Shown here: positions 33,712-42,898 of the stretch, piece by piece
Layout: each line of letters starts with the position of its first letter
How positions within the stretch are numbered: position 1 is the stretch's first letter
DNA from: Pontibacillus chungwhensis BH030062
Lineage (GTDB): Bacteria; Bacillota; Bacilli; Bacillales; BH030062
DNA: 64,000 nt
Direction: 5' to 3'
Assembly: GCF_000770675.1 (NCBI RefSeq)
Contig: NZ_AVBG01000007.1
Coordinates: 62,001-126,000 of the forward strand
Notes under the pieces: model-generated
What the model was told of the DNA's origin: nothing
Database searches by the model: none
The model's input: the letters and a program-made list of their open reading frames with translations, nothing else
Translations under genes and position numbers: made by a program

Positions 33712-34763
33712 TACAACCCTCTCCCTTCTTTACGTGCTAAATACAGGAAGAAGGGGACGCCTACTAAAGCTGTGATCGCACCAAGCGGCGTCTCGTATGG
33801 AGGGTTAATCATGCGAGCTCCGATATCCGCCATGACTAACAAAAGCCCTCCTAACACCGCTGAGCACGGAAGAATCCATTTATAATCTAACCCCACTAAG
33901 AAGCGCGTGATGTGAGGGACAACAAGCCCAACAAAGCCAACACTCCCTGCAACAGAAACAGCCGCTCCTGTCATGAGTAATACGACAATCGTTCCCAGTA
34001 CTTTCACCGTTCCCGTCCGTTGTCCTAACCCTTTAGCAACACTTTCCCCAAGACTTAAGATCGTTACAGACCGAGCAATGAAAAACGCCAGGGCTAATCC
34101 AATAATCGCAACTGGGAACACAAACTTCACTTGCAGCCACTGCGTTCCAGCGACTCCGCCAGCATACCAAAAGCTCATGTCCTGAGCCACTTCATAATGA
34201 ATGGCAATACCTGATGATAGCGCGCTCAGTAAAGCACCAACAGCTGTCCCGGCTAGCGCAAGTTTCACAGGAGATAGTCCTCCTTTAGAGAACGCCCCAA
34301 CAAGGAAAACTATCCCCGCCCCAAGGCCAGCACCAACAAAGGAAAACGACATGAGTCCTAAGTAAGTCATACCTGGGAAGAAAGCGAACGCAATCGCAAT
34401 CATAAAGGTGGACCCATCTGTTACGCCCATAATAGAAGGGGACGCTAAAGGATTCCTGGTCATCCCTTGCATAATCGAGCCCGATACAGCCAGGAAACCA
34501 CCCACCAAGGCAGCTACGATCGCTCTTGGCATACGTAGTTCTTGTATAATTTGGTGAGACGTGAGCTCTTCATTATAATGAAACACTCCGTCCCACACAG
34601 TCTTTAAATCAATATCAGCAGCTCCAAGTGACACAGACGCTGCCATTCCAAGAAGCATAGCGATCGTACCAGCTATAATAATCAATGAAGCGACGACCGG
34701 TCGACCCTTGGCTTCTTGTTTTTCATACTCTTGTTTATTTATCTTTTGTGCTCCAACTGACAT
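33711..34763 (-). CDS. yfiZ: FecCD-family siderophore permease, first subunit
   Basis: 350 residues, about ten membrane segments. LRMPRAIVAALVGGFLAVSGSIMQGMTRNPLASPSIMGV and GSVGFVGLVVPHITRFLVG are the two FecCD signature regions. It has a longer charged N-terminus than its partner (about 24 residues before the first segment). It is the first gene of the operon, reading away from a Fur-box-containing divergent region shared with the plus-strand reductase gene. The ribosome site is weak (GGGGT 11-12 nt upstream). Confidence 0.88.
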   Translation of the reverse strand: MSVGAQKINKQEYEKQEAKGRPVVASLIIIAGTIAMLLGMAASVSLGAADIDLKTVWDGVFHYNEELTSHQIIQELRMPRAIVAALVGGFLAVSGSIMQGMTRNPLASPSIMGVTDGSTFMIAIAFAFFPGMTYLGLMSFSFVGAGLGAGIVFLVGAFSKGGLSPVKLALAGTAVGALLSALSSGIAIHYEVAQDMSFWYAGGVAGTQWLQVKFVFPVAIIGLALAFFIARSVTILSLGESVAKGLGQRTGTVKVLGTIVVLLMTGAAVSVAGSVGFVGLVVPHITRFLVGLDYKWILPCSAVLGGLLLVMADIGARMINPPYETPLGAITALVGVPFFLYLARKEGRGL

Positions 34764-34886
34764 TTTACATTCAACCCCAAACTAGCTTTATAACCTCGTA
34801 TGAGCGTATTATGATTTCTACCATTCGTCAACGATATCCGCGATGTAAGACTAGATTTGTATTCGTCATCTCTTTAATTTATAATT

Positions 34887-34905
34887 GAAAACGATTATCA
34901 TAATC
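34887..34905. promoter_or_regulatory. Fur box in the divergent iron promoter region
   Basis: GAAAACGATTATCATAATC matches 15 of 19 positions of the Fur consensus GATAATGATAATCATTATC. It lies between the permease operon (minus) and the FhuF-like gene (plus). Confidence 0.72.
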
Positions 34906-34943
34906 ATAGTTATAGATCGATAGATTCATTTAGGAGGAATTCT

Positions 34944-35687
34944 ATGAGTACAGACCACAAGCAACAACTATACGCATTCCTGGCAGAGAAAGCCTTTATA
35001 CATATAGAATCAAATTTTGGTGACAAAATCGACTATCGCATCAGTGACATTATTAACGATCAAGAACAAGCTCAAGAATTTGTTGACGTTCAAAAGGAGC
35101 ATAGAGAAACACTCAACTCCACGATCGTTGGAACGTTGTTTGGAAAACGTTACTCTGTTCTCGGCATGGGAATTTTCACGTTGCTTGTTGATTATGGACT
35201 CCTGATCGATACAACTCCTGAGCTCGTGGGCATCAAATTAGAAGCAGGTAAGCCGAATCGATATTATATCGAAGAAACAGCTGTTAAAGAGGTGAACGAA
35301 CTTTCAACTGAAGAAGTCGAACGTCTTATCCGAGTGTGTATTAAGGAGCATCATGAACCACTCTTCGATCAAGTAGCCAAGGCTTCTAAAAGCAAGTCCA
35401 GCCACCTCCATTCCCTTGTCTCCCACAACCTATTTCAACGCAGTCTTGTGCTAGGCCGTCAAGAAGGGGCAGACTTAGAGAGGATTCAACATTACTTAGA
35501 CCTATTCACGACCGACCTTTTATTTAAAGACAATGAAACAAACCCACTTCAATTTACATTCGAACTCCATACCCCTGAAGAAGGAGACCCCTTTTATATT
35601 CGCAAACATTGCTGCCTCTCCTACTTAATCCATAAAGGAGATAAATCGCAGTGTTGCGGAACGTGTCCGCACTTGTTCTCCTCCTGA
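34944..35687 (+). CDS. FhuF-like [2Fe-2S] siderophore-iron reductase
   Basis: 247 residues, AGGAGGAAT before the ATG. The C-terminal 25 residues hold a cysteine cluster: CC, 12 residues, then CCGTC. This resembles the C-terminal iron-sulfur ligand pattern of FhuF-type ferric siderophore reductases. The protein lacks a signal peptide and would act in the cytoplasm, releasing iron from the imported complex. Its position, divergent from the siderophore permeases across a Fur box, supports this. The N-terminal 200 residues are not obviously FhuF, so the family call is moderate. Confidence 0.7.
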   Translation: MSTDHKQQLYAFLAEKAFIHIESNFGDKIDYRISDIINDQEQAQEFVDVQKEHRETLNSTIVGTLFGKRYSVLGMGIFTLLVDYGLLIDTTPELVGIKLEAGKPNRYYIEETAVKEVNELSTEEVERLIRVCIKEHHEPLFDQVAKASKSKSSHLHSLVSHNLFQRSLVLGRQEGADLERIQHYLDLFTTDLLFKDNETNPLQFTFELHTPEEGDPFYIRKHCCLSYLIHKGDKSQCCGTCPHLFSS

Positions 35688-35694
35688 TTGTAAG

Positions 35695-35730
35695 AAAGGC
35701 TAAACCATTTGAAACGGTTTAGCCTTTTTT
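35695..35730. terminator. Bidirectional terminator between reductase and binding-protein genes
   Basis: AAAGGCTAAACC and its complement around TTTGAAA, with a run of seven T on the plus strand. Confidence 0.88.
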
Positions 35731-35733
35731 TGA

Positions 35734-36711
35734 TTACTTATTGATATACTCCATCGCTTCATCAACCATTTGGTCGCGACCAATCGCTCCCCACGCTTTG
35801 TAAATCCAGAAGTCTGTCTTCAGAACATTTCCGTTCTCGACAGCATCAAGATCTTTCCATAAGCTGCTTTCTTGAATGGAAGAGTAATTCTCTGGCCCAC
35901 CGGATGAATCCACTTGTAAGAAGATATGGTCAGCATTCATTTCAGGAATAACTTCCATAGACAAGTCACCACGCTCTTTCGGGTCCGTTAAGTCAGAAGG
36001 CTCAAATCCAAGATCCGTATATAAAAAATCGACCATTGGGTGTGTCGTCTCAGGGTAAATTTGAATCACTTTCTCACGGATACGCAAGAAGGCTAATTTT
36101 TTGTTATCCAGCTTAGCCACTTCTTCTTGTGCCTTAGCTACTTTCTCTTCAAGCTCTGCAATCTTTTCTTCTGCTAGTGCTTCCTTATCAAAGATCTTTG
36201 CAATCTTCATAAGGTCCTGCTTCCAGAACTCAGGGTCATTGCGGTCCTCTTCAGATTCAGCACCAAGAACGATCGTTGGAGCAATCTTCTCCAGGTCTTC
36301 ATAGATTTTTGAAGCAATATAATCATCGGCAAGAATTAAGTCAGGATTAATTTCTAAAATCTTCTCAAGGTTTACTTCTGCTGCAGATCCTACAATCTCA
36401 GCCCCCTGAAGCTGATCAGATAAGTAAGGGATGTAGTCGCCCCCATATTGAGGCTGTGCTGTAACACCAGCTGGCTTCTCATCAATCGTTAGCATGTGAT
36501 CAAAGTAACTAGGACGAAGCGCAACCACCTTATCAACATTCTCAGGAATTTCCGTTTCTCCCTTTAAGTGCGTAATCGTTTTCGTTTCAGACTGCTTTTT
36601 CTCTTCCTCTTTAGACGCTCCCTCATCCTTTTGTCCTTCCGTCTCAGAACAAGCAGCTAGAAGGAATAAGCAAGCAACCATCGCAAACATTATGTATGAT
36701 TTTAATTTCAT
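35734..36711 (-). CDS. yfiY: Ferric-siderophore-binding lipoprotein
   Basis: 325 residues. A lipoprotein signal (lipobox LLAAC, Cys about 21) is followed by a charged linker and a periplasmic-binding-protein class III domain: VVALRPSYFDHMLTIDEKPAGV, NPDLILADDYIASKIYEDLEKIAPTIVL, and a long connecting helix rich in K, E and A (about 175-205). Length and sequence match YfiY, the schizokinen/arthrobactin receptor of B. subtilis, though the ligand here is not proven. It has its own promoter with a Fur box and is separate from the permease operon. Confidence 0.88.
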   Translation of the reverse strand: MKLKSYIMFAMVACLFLLAACSETEGQKDEGASKEEEKKQSETKTITHLKGETEIPENVDKVVALRPSYFDHMLTIDEKPAGVTAQPQYGGDYIPYLSDQLQGAEIVGSAAEVNLEKILEINPDLILADDYIASKIYEDLEKIAPTIVLGAESEEDRNDPEFWKQDLMKIAKIFDKEALAEEKIAELEEKVAKAQEEVAKLDNKKLAFLRIREKVIQIYPETTHPMVDFLYTDLGFEPSDLTDPKERGDLSMEVIPEMNADHIFLQVDSSGGPENYSSIQESSLWKDLDAVENGNVLKTDFWIYKAWGAIGRDQMVDEAMEYINK

Positions 36712-36749
36712 GTCATGACCTCTCCTTATGTAGTATTAAATTATTATAG

Positions 36750-36768
36750 TGATAATGATAACTATTTT
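36750..36768 (-). promoter_or_regulatory. Fur box before the siderophore-binding lipoprotein gene
   Basis: TGATAATGATAACTATTTT (36750-36768) contains the GATAATGATAA core of the Fur consensus, about 40 nt upstream of the start. Confidence 0.72.
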
Positions 36769-36792
36769 CAATTACGGAATCAAGACTTTTTT

Positions 36793-37105
36793 GGACAGGG
36801 GGACAGGTTCATCGTCCCTTCGTTTCTCGAAATATTATTCTCTTCGCAAAAAAGAAGAATGAGCCACGGCAGCAGACCGGAGCTCATTCTTTATGTTGAT
36901 CTCTTACTTTTTATTGTGTGTAAAGCTCTTAAAGGTAAGAGATTACCTTGATCTGTGACCTTTTCATCATTAGAACACGTTAAAAAGTCACAGAAAACTC
37001 CTATCTCTTCCCTTTTGACTCGTTATAGTACCAAAAAGGTGAAAGAATGCCAGTATCTGTGACGTTTCCAAGTCACTAAGCTACAAGAATGTCACAGATC
37101 AACAT
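36793..37105 (+). repeat. Composite hairpin repeat, copy B
   Basis: GGGGACAGGTTCATCGTCCC (36799-36818), a terminator-like hairpin (TGAGCC...GGAGCTCA), then four hairpin units with arms like GATCTGTGACCTTTT/AAAAAGTCACAGA. It is in the same orientation and order as copy A, with one extra unit. The pair brackets the siderophore locus. Confidence 0.8.
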
Positions 37106-37142
37106 GCTTTGTACGCTCAAATCTTCCTCCGCACTTCGTTCT

Positions 37143-39167
37143 TCAACCATTCACAGCCTCTTTCACATAAGCACGCCCTTCTTCCGTAATCGTACATCCA
37201 CGTACGCCCTTATTCACCTCAACCCACCCTTTATCTTTCAAAGAATGAATAATCGACTTCACTTTCCCTTCCCCGATCAGAATGCCTTTTTGTCTCAATT
37301 CCTCCACGATCTTTCTTCTTCCAATGCCAAACTTTCGATGAATCATCAACAGGACTTCCTCTTCTTCTGAAAGACCTGAAGAATGCAAAGCTTTCCCCAC
37401 TGCCTGCGGGGAAGCCCCTTCTCTCTTTAAATATCTAGGTAGCTCACCATAGCTAAGTTTACCGCTTACAGAGCGCATGTTCACAATGTATTCCACCGCA
37501 TTCATTAACTCCCGCACGTTGCCCGGCCACGGATGATACTCCAAGAAAGAAATCGCCCCTTCATCTAAGTACTGACTCAAGTCATACACTTCTTCTTCCG
37601 CATAATGATTCAAATAATAGTGAAGAAGTGGAGGAATGTCTTCCCGTCGCTCTCTAATAGGAATGGTTTCAATCGGCAAGATATTGAGGCGGTAGTATAG
37701 ATCCTCCCGAAAGGCCCCATCTCTCACCTGTTGTTCTAGATCTTTATTTGTTGCAGCGATAATCCTGACGTCAATCGGGATCTGCTCGGTGCCCCCTACT
37801 TTACGCACCGCCCCTTCCTGAAGCACGCGTAATAATTTCACCTGTAACGCAAGAGGAGCGTCACCGATCTCATCCATAAAAATCGTACCCGTATGAGCTT
37901 CTTCAAACAGCCCTTTCTTGCCACCTTTATGCGCTCCTGTGAACGCACCACTCTCATACCCAAACAATTCGCTTTCTAAAATCGAAGAAGACAAAGCTGC
38001 AAGATTCACAGCAACAAAAGGCCGCTTCGATCTCGCTGATTCATTATGAATGGATTGAGCCAGGATCTCTTTCCCTGTTCCGCTCTCTCCTTGAATAAGA
38101 ATCGTTGATTGCCCACGAGCCATTTTTCTAGCCAGCCCAATCATTTCCTTCATAGAAGCATTCCGTGTATGGAGATGCTCGAAATTATATTGCGCTGTAT
38201 AGGTACTGGACTTCATTTTCTTTCGCAGCTCACGGTCCACCTGTTGAAAGGTGTCATAGTTTTCAATCTCTAATAGATAGGTAATCACTTGTTCATGATC
38301 CTCAATCTTCTCAACGGATGTGATCAACGTCTTGTCGCGCACATGTACAATATGATCCCTTTCTGAATAGGCTTCTGACAGATCAAAGTCTCCCCCGAAT
38401 AAGTCTTGTATACCAAACTCCTTCATCTCCCGTTCAGGAAAGATGTGAGTCATTTTCTCATTAAAATAGGTAATCCGCCCTGCCTCATCACAGAATAAAA
38501 GGGCTTTAGGAAATTTATCGAGAATCGTCATGTTAAGGAAGTTTGAGTAATCTAAACGCTGGTTCAATGATGATAGCTGTTTCGTCACGTTCATGATATC
38601 TTTCACATATTCAGCAGAAGCGAGCGAACCAGACGTCTCAAGCATGCCTAACTCCACTAGGACCTCGGTAATCGAGGTTATATCCACTTGTCTCGTGCCA
38701 ATATCGATGACTTCTTGAACACGCTTTGGAATAAGATGAGGCTCACCTGGCGTAATCGCTACAGGGCAAGACGCATAGTGGCTCATCCCCGGGTAATAAG
38801 GATGGTAGGTGAATGAATCAAATCCGTGCCTTTTCAGTTGATCAATCGCTTCAGCACAACTGTCTTCTGTATCGTTCACAAGAAGAACGTGCTCATTCTC
38901 TTTTATGGATAATAGGGGCTCGATAAACTCATATCGAAGCGCTCTTCTTGCGATTATCACTTTCTTAGCCGTTTGAACCCTCTCATATACAAGGCGGTAA
39001 ATGGTATCTCCGGTCAGCACGACTATGTCATCATCAAACGTTTCATCAAATCCCCTCTCAACAGAGAAACCACGAACGTTTACTTCTTCTCCTAAGTATC
39101 TGCTTAACTGTTCTACGACACTATGTAATGTATTCTCCCCTAATGAAATCACGCTGACTGTTCTCAT
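37143..39167 (-). CDS. Sigma-54-dependent activator of the nhaC-iadA locus
   Basis: 674 residues. An N-terminal sensor region (1-210), a PAS domain (about 215-320) and an AAA+ sigma-54 activation domain (about 330-560) with Walker A GESGTGKE, the sigma-54-contacting GAFTGA loop, and GTIFMDEIGDAPL. The C-terminus is a winged-helix-like region (about 600-670: RKIVEELRQKGILIGEGKVKSIIHSLKDKGWVEV) instead of the usual Fis-type helix-turn-helix. It lies just after iadA on the same strand, and a -24/-12 promoter stands before nhaC, so it most likely activates that operon, perhaps on sensing aspartyl peptides (inference). Confidence 0.88.
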   Translation of the reverse strand: MRTVSVISLGENTLHSVVEQLSRYLGEEVNVRGFSVERGFDETFDDDIVVLTGDTIYRLVYERVQTAKKVIIARRALRYEFIEPLLSIKENEHVLLVNDTEDSCAEAIDQLKRHGFDSFTYHPYYPGMSHYASCPVAITPGEPHLIPKRVQEVIDIGTRQVDITSITEVLVELGMLETSGSLASAEYVKDIMNVTKQLSSLNQRLDYSNFLNMTILDKFPKALLFCDEAGRITYFNEKMTHIFPEREMKEFGIQDLFGGDFDLSEAYSERDHIVHVRDKTLITSVEKIEDHEQVITYLLEIENYDTFQQVDRELRKKMKSSTYTAQYNFEHLHTRNASMKEMIGLARKMARGQSTILIQGESGTGKEILAQSIHNESARSKRPFVAVNLAALSSSILESELFGYESGAFTGAHKGGKKGLFEEAHTGTIFMDEIGDAPLALQVKLLRVLQEGAVRKVGGTEQIPIDVRIIAATNKDLEQQVRDGAFREDLYYRLNILPIETIPIRERREDIPPLLHYYLNHYAEEEVYDLSQYLDEGAISFLEYHPWPGNVRELMNAVEYIVNMRSVSGKLSYGELPRYLKREGASPQAVGKALHSSGLSEEEEVLLMIHRKFGIGRRKIVEELRQKGILIGEGKVKSIIHSLKDKGWVEVNKGVRGCTITEEGRAYVKEAVNG

Positions 39168-39206
39168 AAGATGCCTGTCCCTCCACCCTTTTTCTTCTAG
39201 TATGAA

Positions 39207-39253
39207 AGAGCCCCTAGCCTTTGTCTAGTTTCCTAGATAAGCTTAGGGGCTCT
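39207..39253 (-). terminator. Hairpin between iadA and the activator gene
   Basis: AGAGCCCCTAGC/GCTTAGGGGCTCT with an inner CTAG stem. TTTC follows on the minus strand, so it may attenuate read-through into the activator gene. Confidence 0.65.
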
Positions 39254-39256
39254 CCA

Positions 39257-40417
39257 TTATTCAAACGTTCCTTTTCGAACCGTATCTCCTTGGTGAACGA
39301 AGGAGACTCCGTTAATCATCACATCCGATATCGATAAATCTTCTTCATTTAACACCAACAAATCCGCATAGCTTCCTTCTTCAATTAAACCACGCTGACC
39401 GAGTCCAAGCCCTTGAGCTGGGTTCGTTGTAAATGGTTTAATCGCATCTTCTACAGAAATGCTTTCATCTCTAATGAGAAAGCGAAGGGCTTCTAGTGTA
39501 GGCTCAAAGCCAGCAACTTTCATCCCTGTTAACTGTCCGCCCTCGTCAAACACTGGCAAACTTCCATTTGCATCTGAACTTACCGTAATTTGATTAATAC
39601 TCACTCCTTGATTTAGTAAATAAAGGAGGCTCTCAGCCGGGGTTAGGCTCTTGCTGTTACCTTTCATTCCAACATTCGAAGTAATATCTACAAGCCCCCC
39701 ACGATTGGCAAATTCAACAGAAGCCTCTAGCAAATCAAACGTACGGTTCACATGCGTCGGGCTAAATAGACCAATAGGAAGATCCGTTTCTTCAAGAATT
39801 TGATAGAGCTGTTCGTAATGCCCCTTGCCGCTTCCCATATGCAGATGGATAAAGCCTTTCTTCTTCGCAAGCATAGAAGACACGCGTATGTAAGAGGCGA
39901 GCCGCTTTAACTCTTCCGTCGTTACATATGAGGAACGATGGTCTTCGATCGCAAGTTTTAACCCAAGAATCTCTTCTATAAATAAAAGATCTTCCCGAAC
40001 CTCGCCTGTGATCGTATTCGAAGGATAGCCATATCCTCCTGTAAGCATATACGCATTCAACCCCTCTTCCCGCAGGGCCTTCGCTTTTGCTAAGAGGCTT
40101 TTAGGAGTTCTCCCTACGTCATTTGTACCAAGCAATCCAACAACCGTTGTAATCCCGCTTTCCACAACGTGACTCAGCTGAACCTCTGGTGTGCTCGACG
40201 CGAATCCTCCTTCTCCTCCTCCACCCGTTATATGAACGTGGCGATCGACAAGGCCAGGCATAACAATCGCGTTCGAACGATCCAACACCTCAACGTCCAC
40301 GCCTGTTACATCGATGGAATCTTTGATTTCTATTATTTTGCCACCAGCAAGAAGAATATCTTTCTTGCCGATGGATTGTGGTGTATATACGTGTGCATGT
40401 TTTAGTAATCGCAGCAA
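39257..40417 (-). CDS. iadA: Isoaspartyl (beta-aspartyl) dipeptidase
   Basis: 386 residues beginning at TTG 40417, preceded by GGAGGGA. The metal-binding motif DRHVHITGGGGEGGF, with its unusual glycine run, is the IadA hallmark. IHLHMG and SSDANGS supply further ligands and the catalytic Asp. The enzyme hydrolyses L-beta-aspartyl dipeptides produced by protein ageing. It sits 22 nt after nhaC and before the sigma-54 activator, all on one strand, suggesting a dedicated import-and-cleavage unit for isoaspartyl peptides or their products. Confidence 0.9.
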   Translation of the reverse strand: MLRLLKHAHVYTPQSIGKKDILLAGGKIIEIKDSIDVTGVDVEVLDRSNAIVMPGLVDRHVHITGGGGEGGFASSTPEVQLSHVVESGITTVVGLLGTNDVGRTPKSLLAKAKALREEGLNAYMLTGGYGYPSNTITGEVREDLLFIEEILGLKLAIEDHRSSYVTTEELKRLASYIRVSSMLAKKKGFIHLHMGSGKGHYEQLYQILEETDLPIGLFSPTHVNRTFDLLEASVEFANRGGLVDITSNVGMKGNSKSLTPAESLLYLLNQGVSINQITVSSDANGSLPVFDEGGQLTGMKVAGFEPTLEALRFLIRDESISVEDAIKPFTTNPAQGLGLGQRGLIEEGSYADLLVLNEEDLSISDVMINGVSFVHQGDTVRKGTFE

Positions 40418-40439
40418 TTTCTAGTCCCTCCAGCATCTA

Positions 40440-41891
40440 TTAAGCTTTGTATTGTGGTTGTTCTTGATTTTCTGCAGTCTGTTGTGTAGACGGTGTAATC
40501 TTTTCAATGGAAAACCCTGTAAACCCAAAGAGTATGGCAAAAATAAATCCAACGTAACACATCACCGCCCAAGGTAAGTACTCAATAACCGGAACACCAA
40601 GTGTCGTAGACATATAAACCCCTGCTAGTGACCAAGGAACAATTGGCACAACCACGGTTCCTGAGTCTTCTAATGTACGGGATAAGTTCTTCGCATGAAG
40701 GCCACGTTCCTGGTACACTTTTTGGAACAGTTCACCTGGAACAAGTATCGATAAGTAAGAGCTTCCGGTTGTAATCGCCATCGTTAAACAAGATAGAACA
40801 GTAGATAAAACAAGGCTACCTGTTGATTTCGCTACTTCATTCACTTTCTCAAGAACGACTTCAAGAGATCCAGTTTTACTCAAGATTCCCGCAAATGAGA
40901 ATGCACAAAAGGCAATAAGCGTTGTGCCCATCATCGATTCCATTCCACCACGGTTTAACAGCCCGGAAACATCTTCTGATATAGAAGAAAGAGAAGAAGC
41001 TCCGCCCATCATCGTCACATCAAATCCACTTACACTCGCTACAAAAGCACTCTCAAGCGTCACGCCTTGCATCGTAACCCCGATGATAATGGCCGTTATA
41101 ACAGAAGCTAACATAACAGGAATGGTAGGAAACTTCATAATTGATCCGGCTAGAACAATAATCACCGGAAGAATTAAAAGAATGTTCCAGTCATATAACG
41201 CATTTAACGTCTCAGTCATCATAGCTAATTTCTCATCTGCTCCTGCACTCGCATCAGCTGCCCCGCTTCCGGCAAATAAGTAAATGATGATTCCAACAAG
41301 AGCGGCCGGTATGGTGGTGTAAAGCATGTGCTTAATGTGTTCATATAAGTTACTCCCAGCAGCTGCTGGAGCTAAATTCGTTGTATCTGATAATGGAGAC
41401 AGCTTATCTCCGAAATAAGAACCCGCCACTACAGCACCTGCTGTCATTGGAAGAGAAACTCCTTGTACGAGCGCAATTCCCATAATCGCAACACCCATCG
41501 TACCTGCTGACCCCCAAGAAGTCCCCGTAAACACAGAAACAACAGCTGTTACCGCGAATGCCGTTACCACTAAGAAATCTGGATTAATTAATTTCATTCC
41601 GTAATAAATCATGACAGGGATCGTCCCCGAGATCATCCACGTCCCAATCAGAATCCCAACTGTAATTAAAATCAATATCGCCGGCAGCGCTTTTGCCGTT
41701 GTTTCGACAATCCCCTGCTGCATTTCTTCCCATTTCACGCCAACTTTTAGGCCAACAAGAGCCGCAATAATCGCCGCAATAATAAGCAACGGCTCTGCCT
41801 CCATATGGAATACACCATACCCGATACCTAAAAGAAGCAGCATCGATACAATCGGCGTAATCGCTAATAAAAAACTCGGTCTTTGTTTCAT
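40440..41891 (-). CDS. NhaC-family sodium/proton or sodium/solute antiporter
   Basis: 483 residues, about 12 membrane segments. Conserved NhaC features: VFTGTSWGSAGTMGVA, AGSYFGDKLSPLSDTTNLAPAAAG and SFAGILSKTGSLE. GAGGGGG precedes the ATG. NhaC-type proteins include proton/sodium exchangers and malate/lactate carriers (MleN). Linkage with iadA and sigma-54 control suggests a solute role, such as aspartate- or dipeptide-linked exchange, rather than pH homeostasis, but that is inference. It is the first gene of the operon. Confidence 0.83.
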   Translation of the reverse strand: MKQRPSFLLAITPIVSMLLLLGIGYGVFHMEAEPLLIIAAIIAALVGLKVGVKWEEMQQGIVETTAKALPAILILITVGILIGTWMISGTIPVMIYYGMKLINPDFLVVTAFAVTAVVSVFTGTSWGSAGTMGVAIMGIALVQGVSLPMTAGAVVAGSYFGDKLSPLSDTTNLAPAAAGSNLYEHIKHMLYTTIPAALVGIIIYLFAGSGAADASAGADEKLAMMTETLNALYDWNILLILPVIIVLAGSIMKFPTIPVMLASVITAIIIGVTMQGVTLESAFVASVSGFDVTMMGGASSLSSISEDVSGLLNRGGMESMMGTTLIAFCAFSFAGILSKTGSLEVVLEKVNEVAKSTGSLVLSTVLSCLTMAITTGSSYLSILVPGELFQKVYQERGLHAKNLSRTLEDSGTVVVPIVPWSLAGVYMSTTLGVPVIEYLPWAVMCYVGFIFAILFGFTGFSIEKITPSTQQTAENQEQPQYKA

Positions 41892-41936
41892 CCTTTTTCC
41901 CCCTCAAAAGATTTTAAGCTTGTTTATGATTCTATG

Positions 41937-41952
41937 TGCAAATTTCATGCCA
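41937..41952 (-). promoter_or_regulatory. Sigma-54 (-24/-12) promoter of nhaC-iadA
   Basis: Minus strand TGGCATGAAATTTGCA: GG and GC elements separated by 10 nt, a near-consensus TGGCAC-N5-TTGCA promoter. It lies about 45-60 nt upstream of nhaC, and the activator is encoded in the same locus. Confidence 0.82.
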
Positions 41953-42065
41953 ACTTTTAAAATGACTGAATTTTTCGACGTATATCGGGTTTAGCACATT
42001 TTGTCGGGTAGGTATTACTGGGATAAAAAGGGATGATAACGGGATTGGTTCTGTTTATATCCCAC

Positions 42066-42102
42066 AAAAAAAGGACAAATCCATTTTCGGTTTGTCCTTT
42101 TC
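42066..42102. terminator. Terminator of the 42.3-kb lipoprotein gene
   Basis: AAAAGGACAAA and complementary TTTGTCCTTTT around a short loop, with A- and T-runs on both sides. Confidence 0.85.
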
Positions 42103-42136
42103 TAATTCATTCACAACCAAAGTGTTCGCAAATAAA

Positions 42137-42448
42137 TCATTCATGCTTTGTTAATTCATAAATACGATCTTTAAAACTAACGAGGAACTCATCTTCACGA
42201 TTCTTTTTATAAAAGATCTCCGTCCCTACTGGAAATAGAGTCGCCTCTTTATTATTCTGAGGCATCGTGCTAGGAGAATTGTACTTCACTTTTCCGTAGC
42301 TTTTTCCTAGATCTTCTTTAGAATAGTCCGAGACTTCTGCTCGGTACACTTCCCCATCTAATTTAATAAGGTTCAAGTTCTCTCCGTCACAACCAAATAG
42401 CAGTATTGTGGTTATAAAGATTAAACCAATGCTCATTCCTTTTTTCAT
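42137..42448 (-). CDS. Small lipoprotein, function unknown
   Basis: 103 residues from the ATG at 42448, which fits the AAGAGGT ribosome site better than the ATG two codons earlier. The lipobox LLFGC (Cys about 20) predicts lipid attachment outside the membrane. The remaining 80 residues look like a small beta-rich domain (LDGEVYRAEVSDYSKEDLGKSYGKV ... EFLVSFKDRIYEL). I recognise similar small Bacillus lipoproteins but no named function. Confidence 0.65.
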   Translation of the reverse strand: MKKGMSIGLIFITTILLFGCDGENLNLIKLDGEVYRAEVSDYSKEDLGKSYGKVKYNSPSTMPQNNKEATLFPVGTEIFYKKNREDEFLVSFKDRIYELTKHE

Positions 42449-42621
42449 TATCATACCTCTTTTTAGTCGTTTAGCTTCATTACAAACACATCCTCGCGAC
42501 CGGACTCTCTACGCGCGCAAATCAGGATACCCTTGTTCGACGACGCTTCCCCAATGTTTCTTCAAGAATGGAATAACTTTCTGTACGATACACATTTCAT
42601 TTGGTTTCATTTACCTGGACC

Positions 42622-42895
42622 ATGGGGACAAGATTCCTGGTTGCGCCCCTCGCTCTTCTCTCTGACCTTTTACAAGACAAAGAGATGAAAAAGGGAAAAG
42701 ATCCGCTTCCTCTGCGCCCTTCCCGCTCCACTACATAAGAAAAGGGCACGTATTCCGCGTATCCGTGCCCTTTTTTCCTTATAAAACTGTTTAAAATGTC
42801 ATTGAGAAGCACTTGTGTGTGACATGCTCGAGCAATCAAGCCACGAAAAGGTCACTGAGCGTCTAACCTTACTGGCATAAGGGCGTGACCGCTCC
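42622..42895 (+). repeat. Composite hairpin repeat, copy C, diverged, with a terminator
   Basis: A worn palindrome (GGGGACAAGATTCC...) and hairpin units (CTGACCTTTT, AAAAGGTCACTGA) surround a clean terminator hairpin AAAAGGGCACG/CGTGCCCTTTTTT at 42740-42776. It fills the 450-bp space between two minus-strand genes; I see no gene in it. Confidence 0.6.
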
Positions 42896-42898
42896 CTA

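Noticed and set aside
36715-36951. 78-codon plus-strand ORF at 36.8 kb
   Set aside because: It covers the Fur box and composite repeat B with no start signal.
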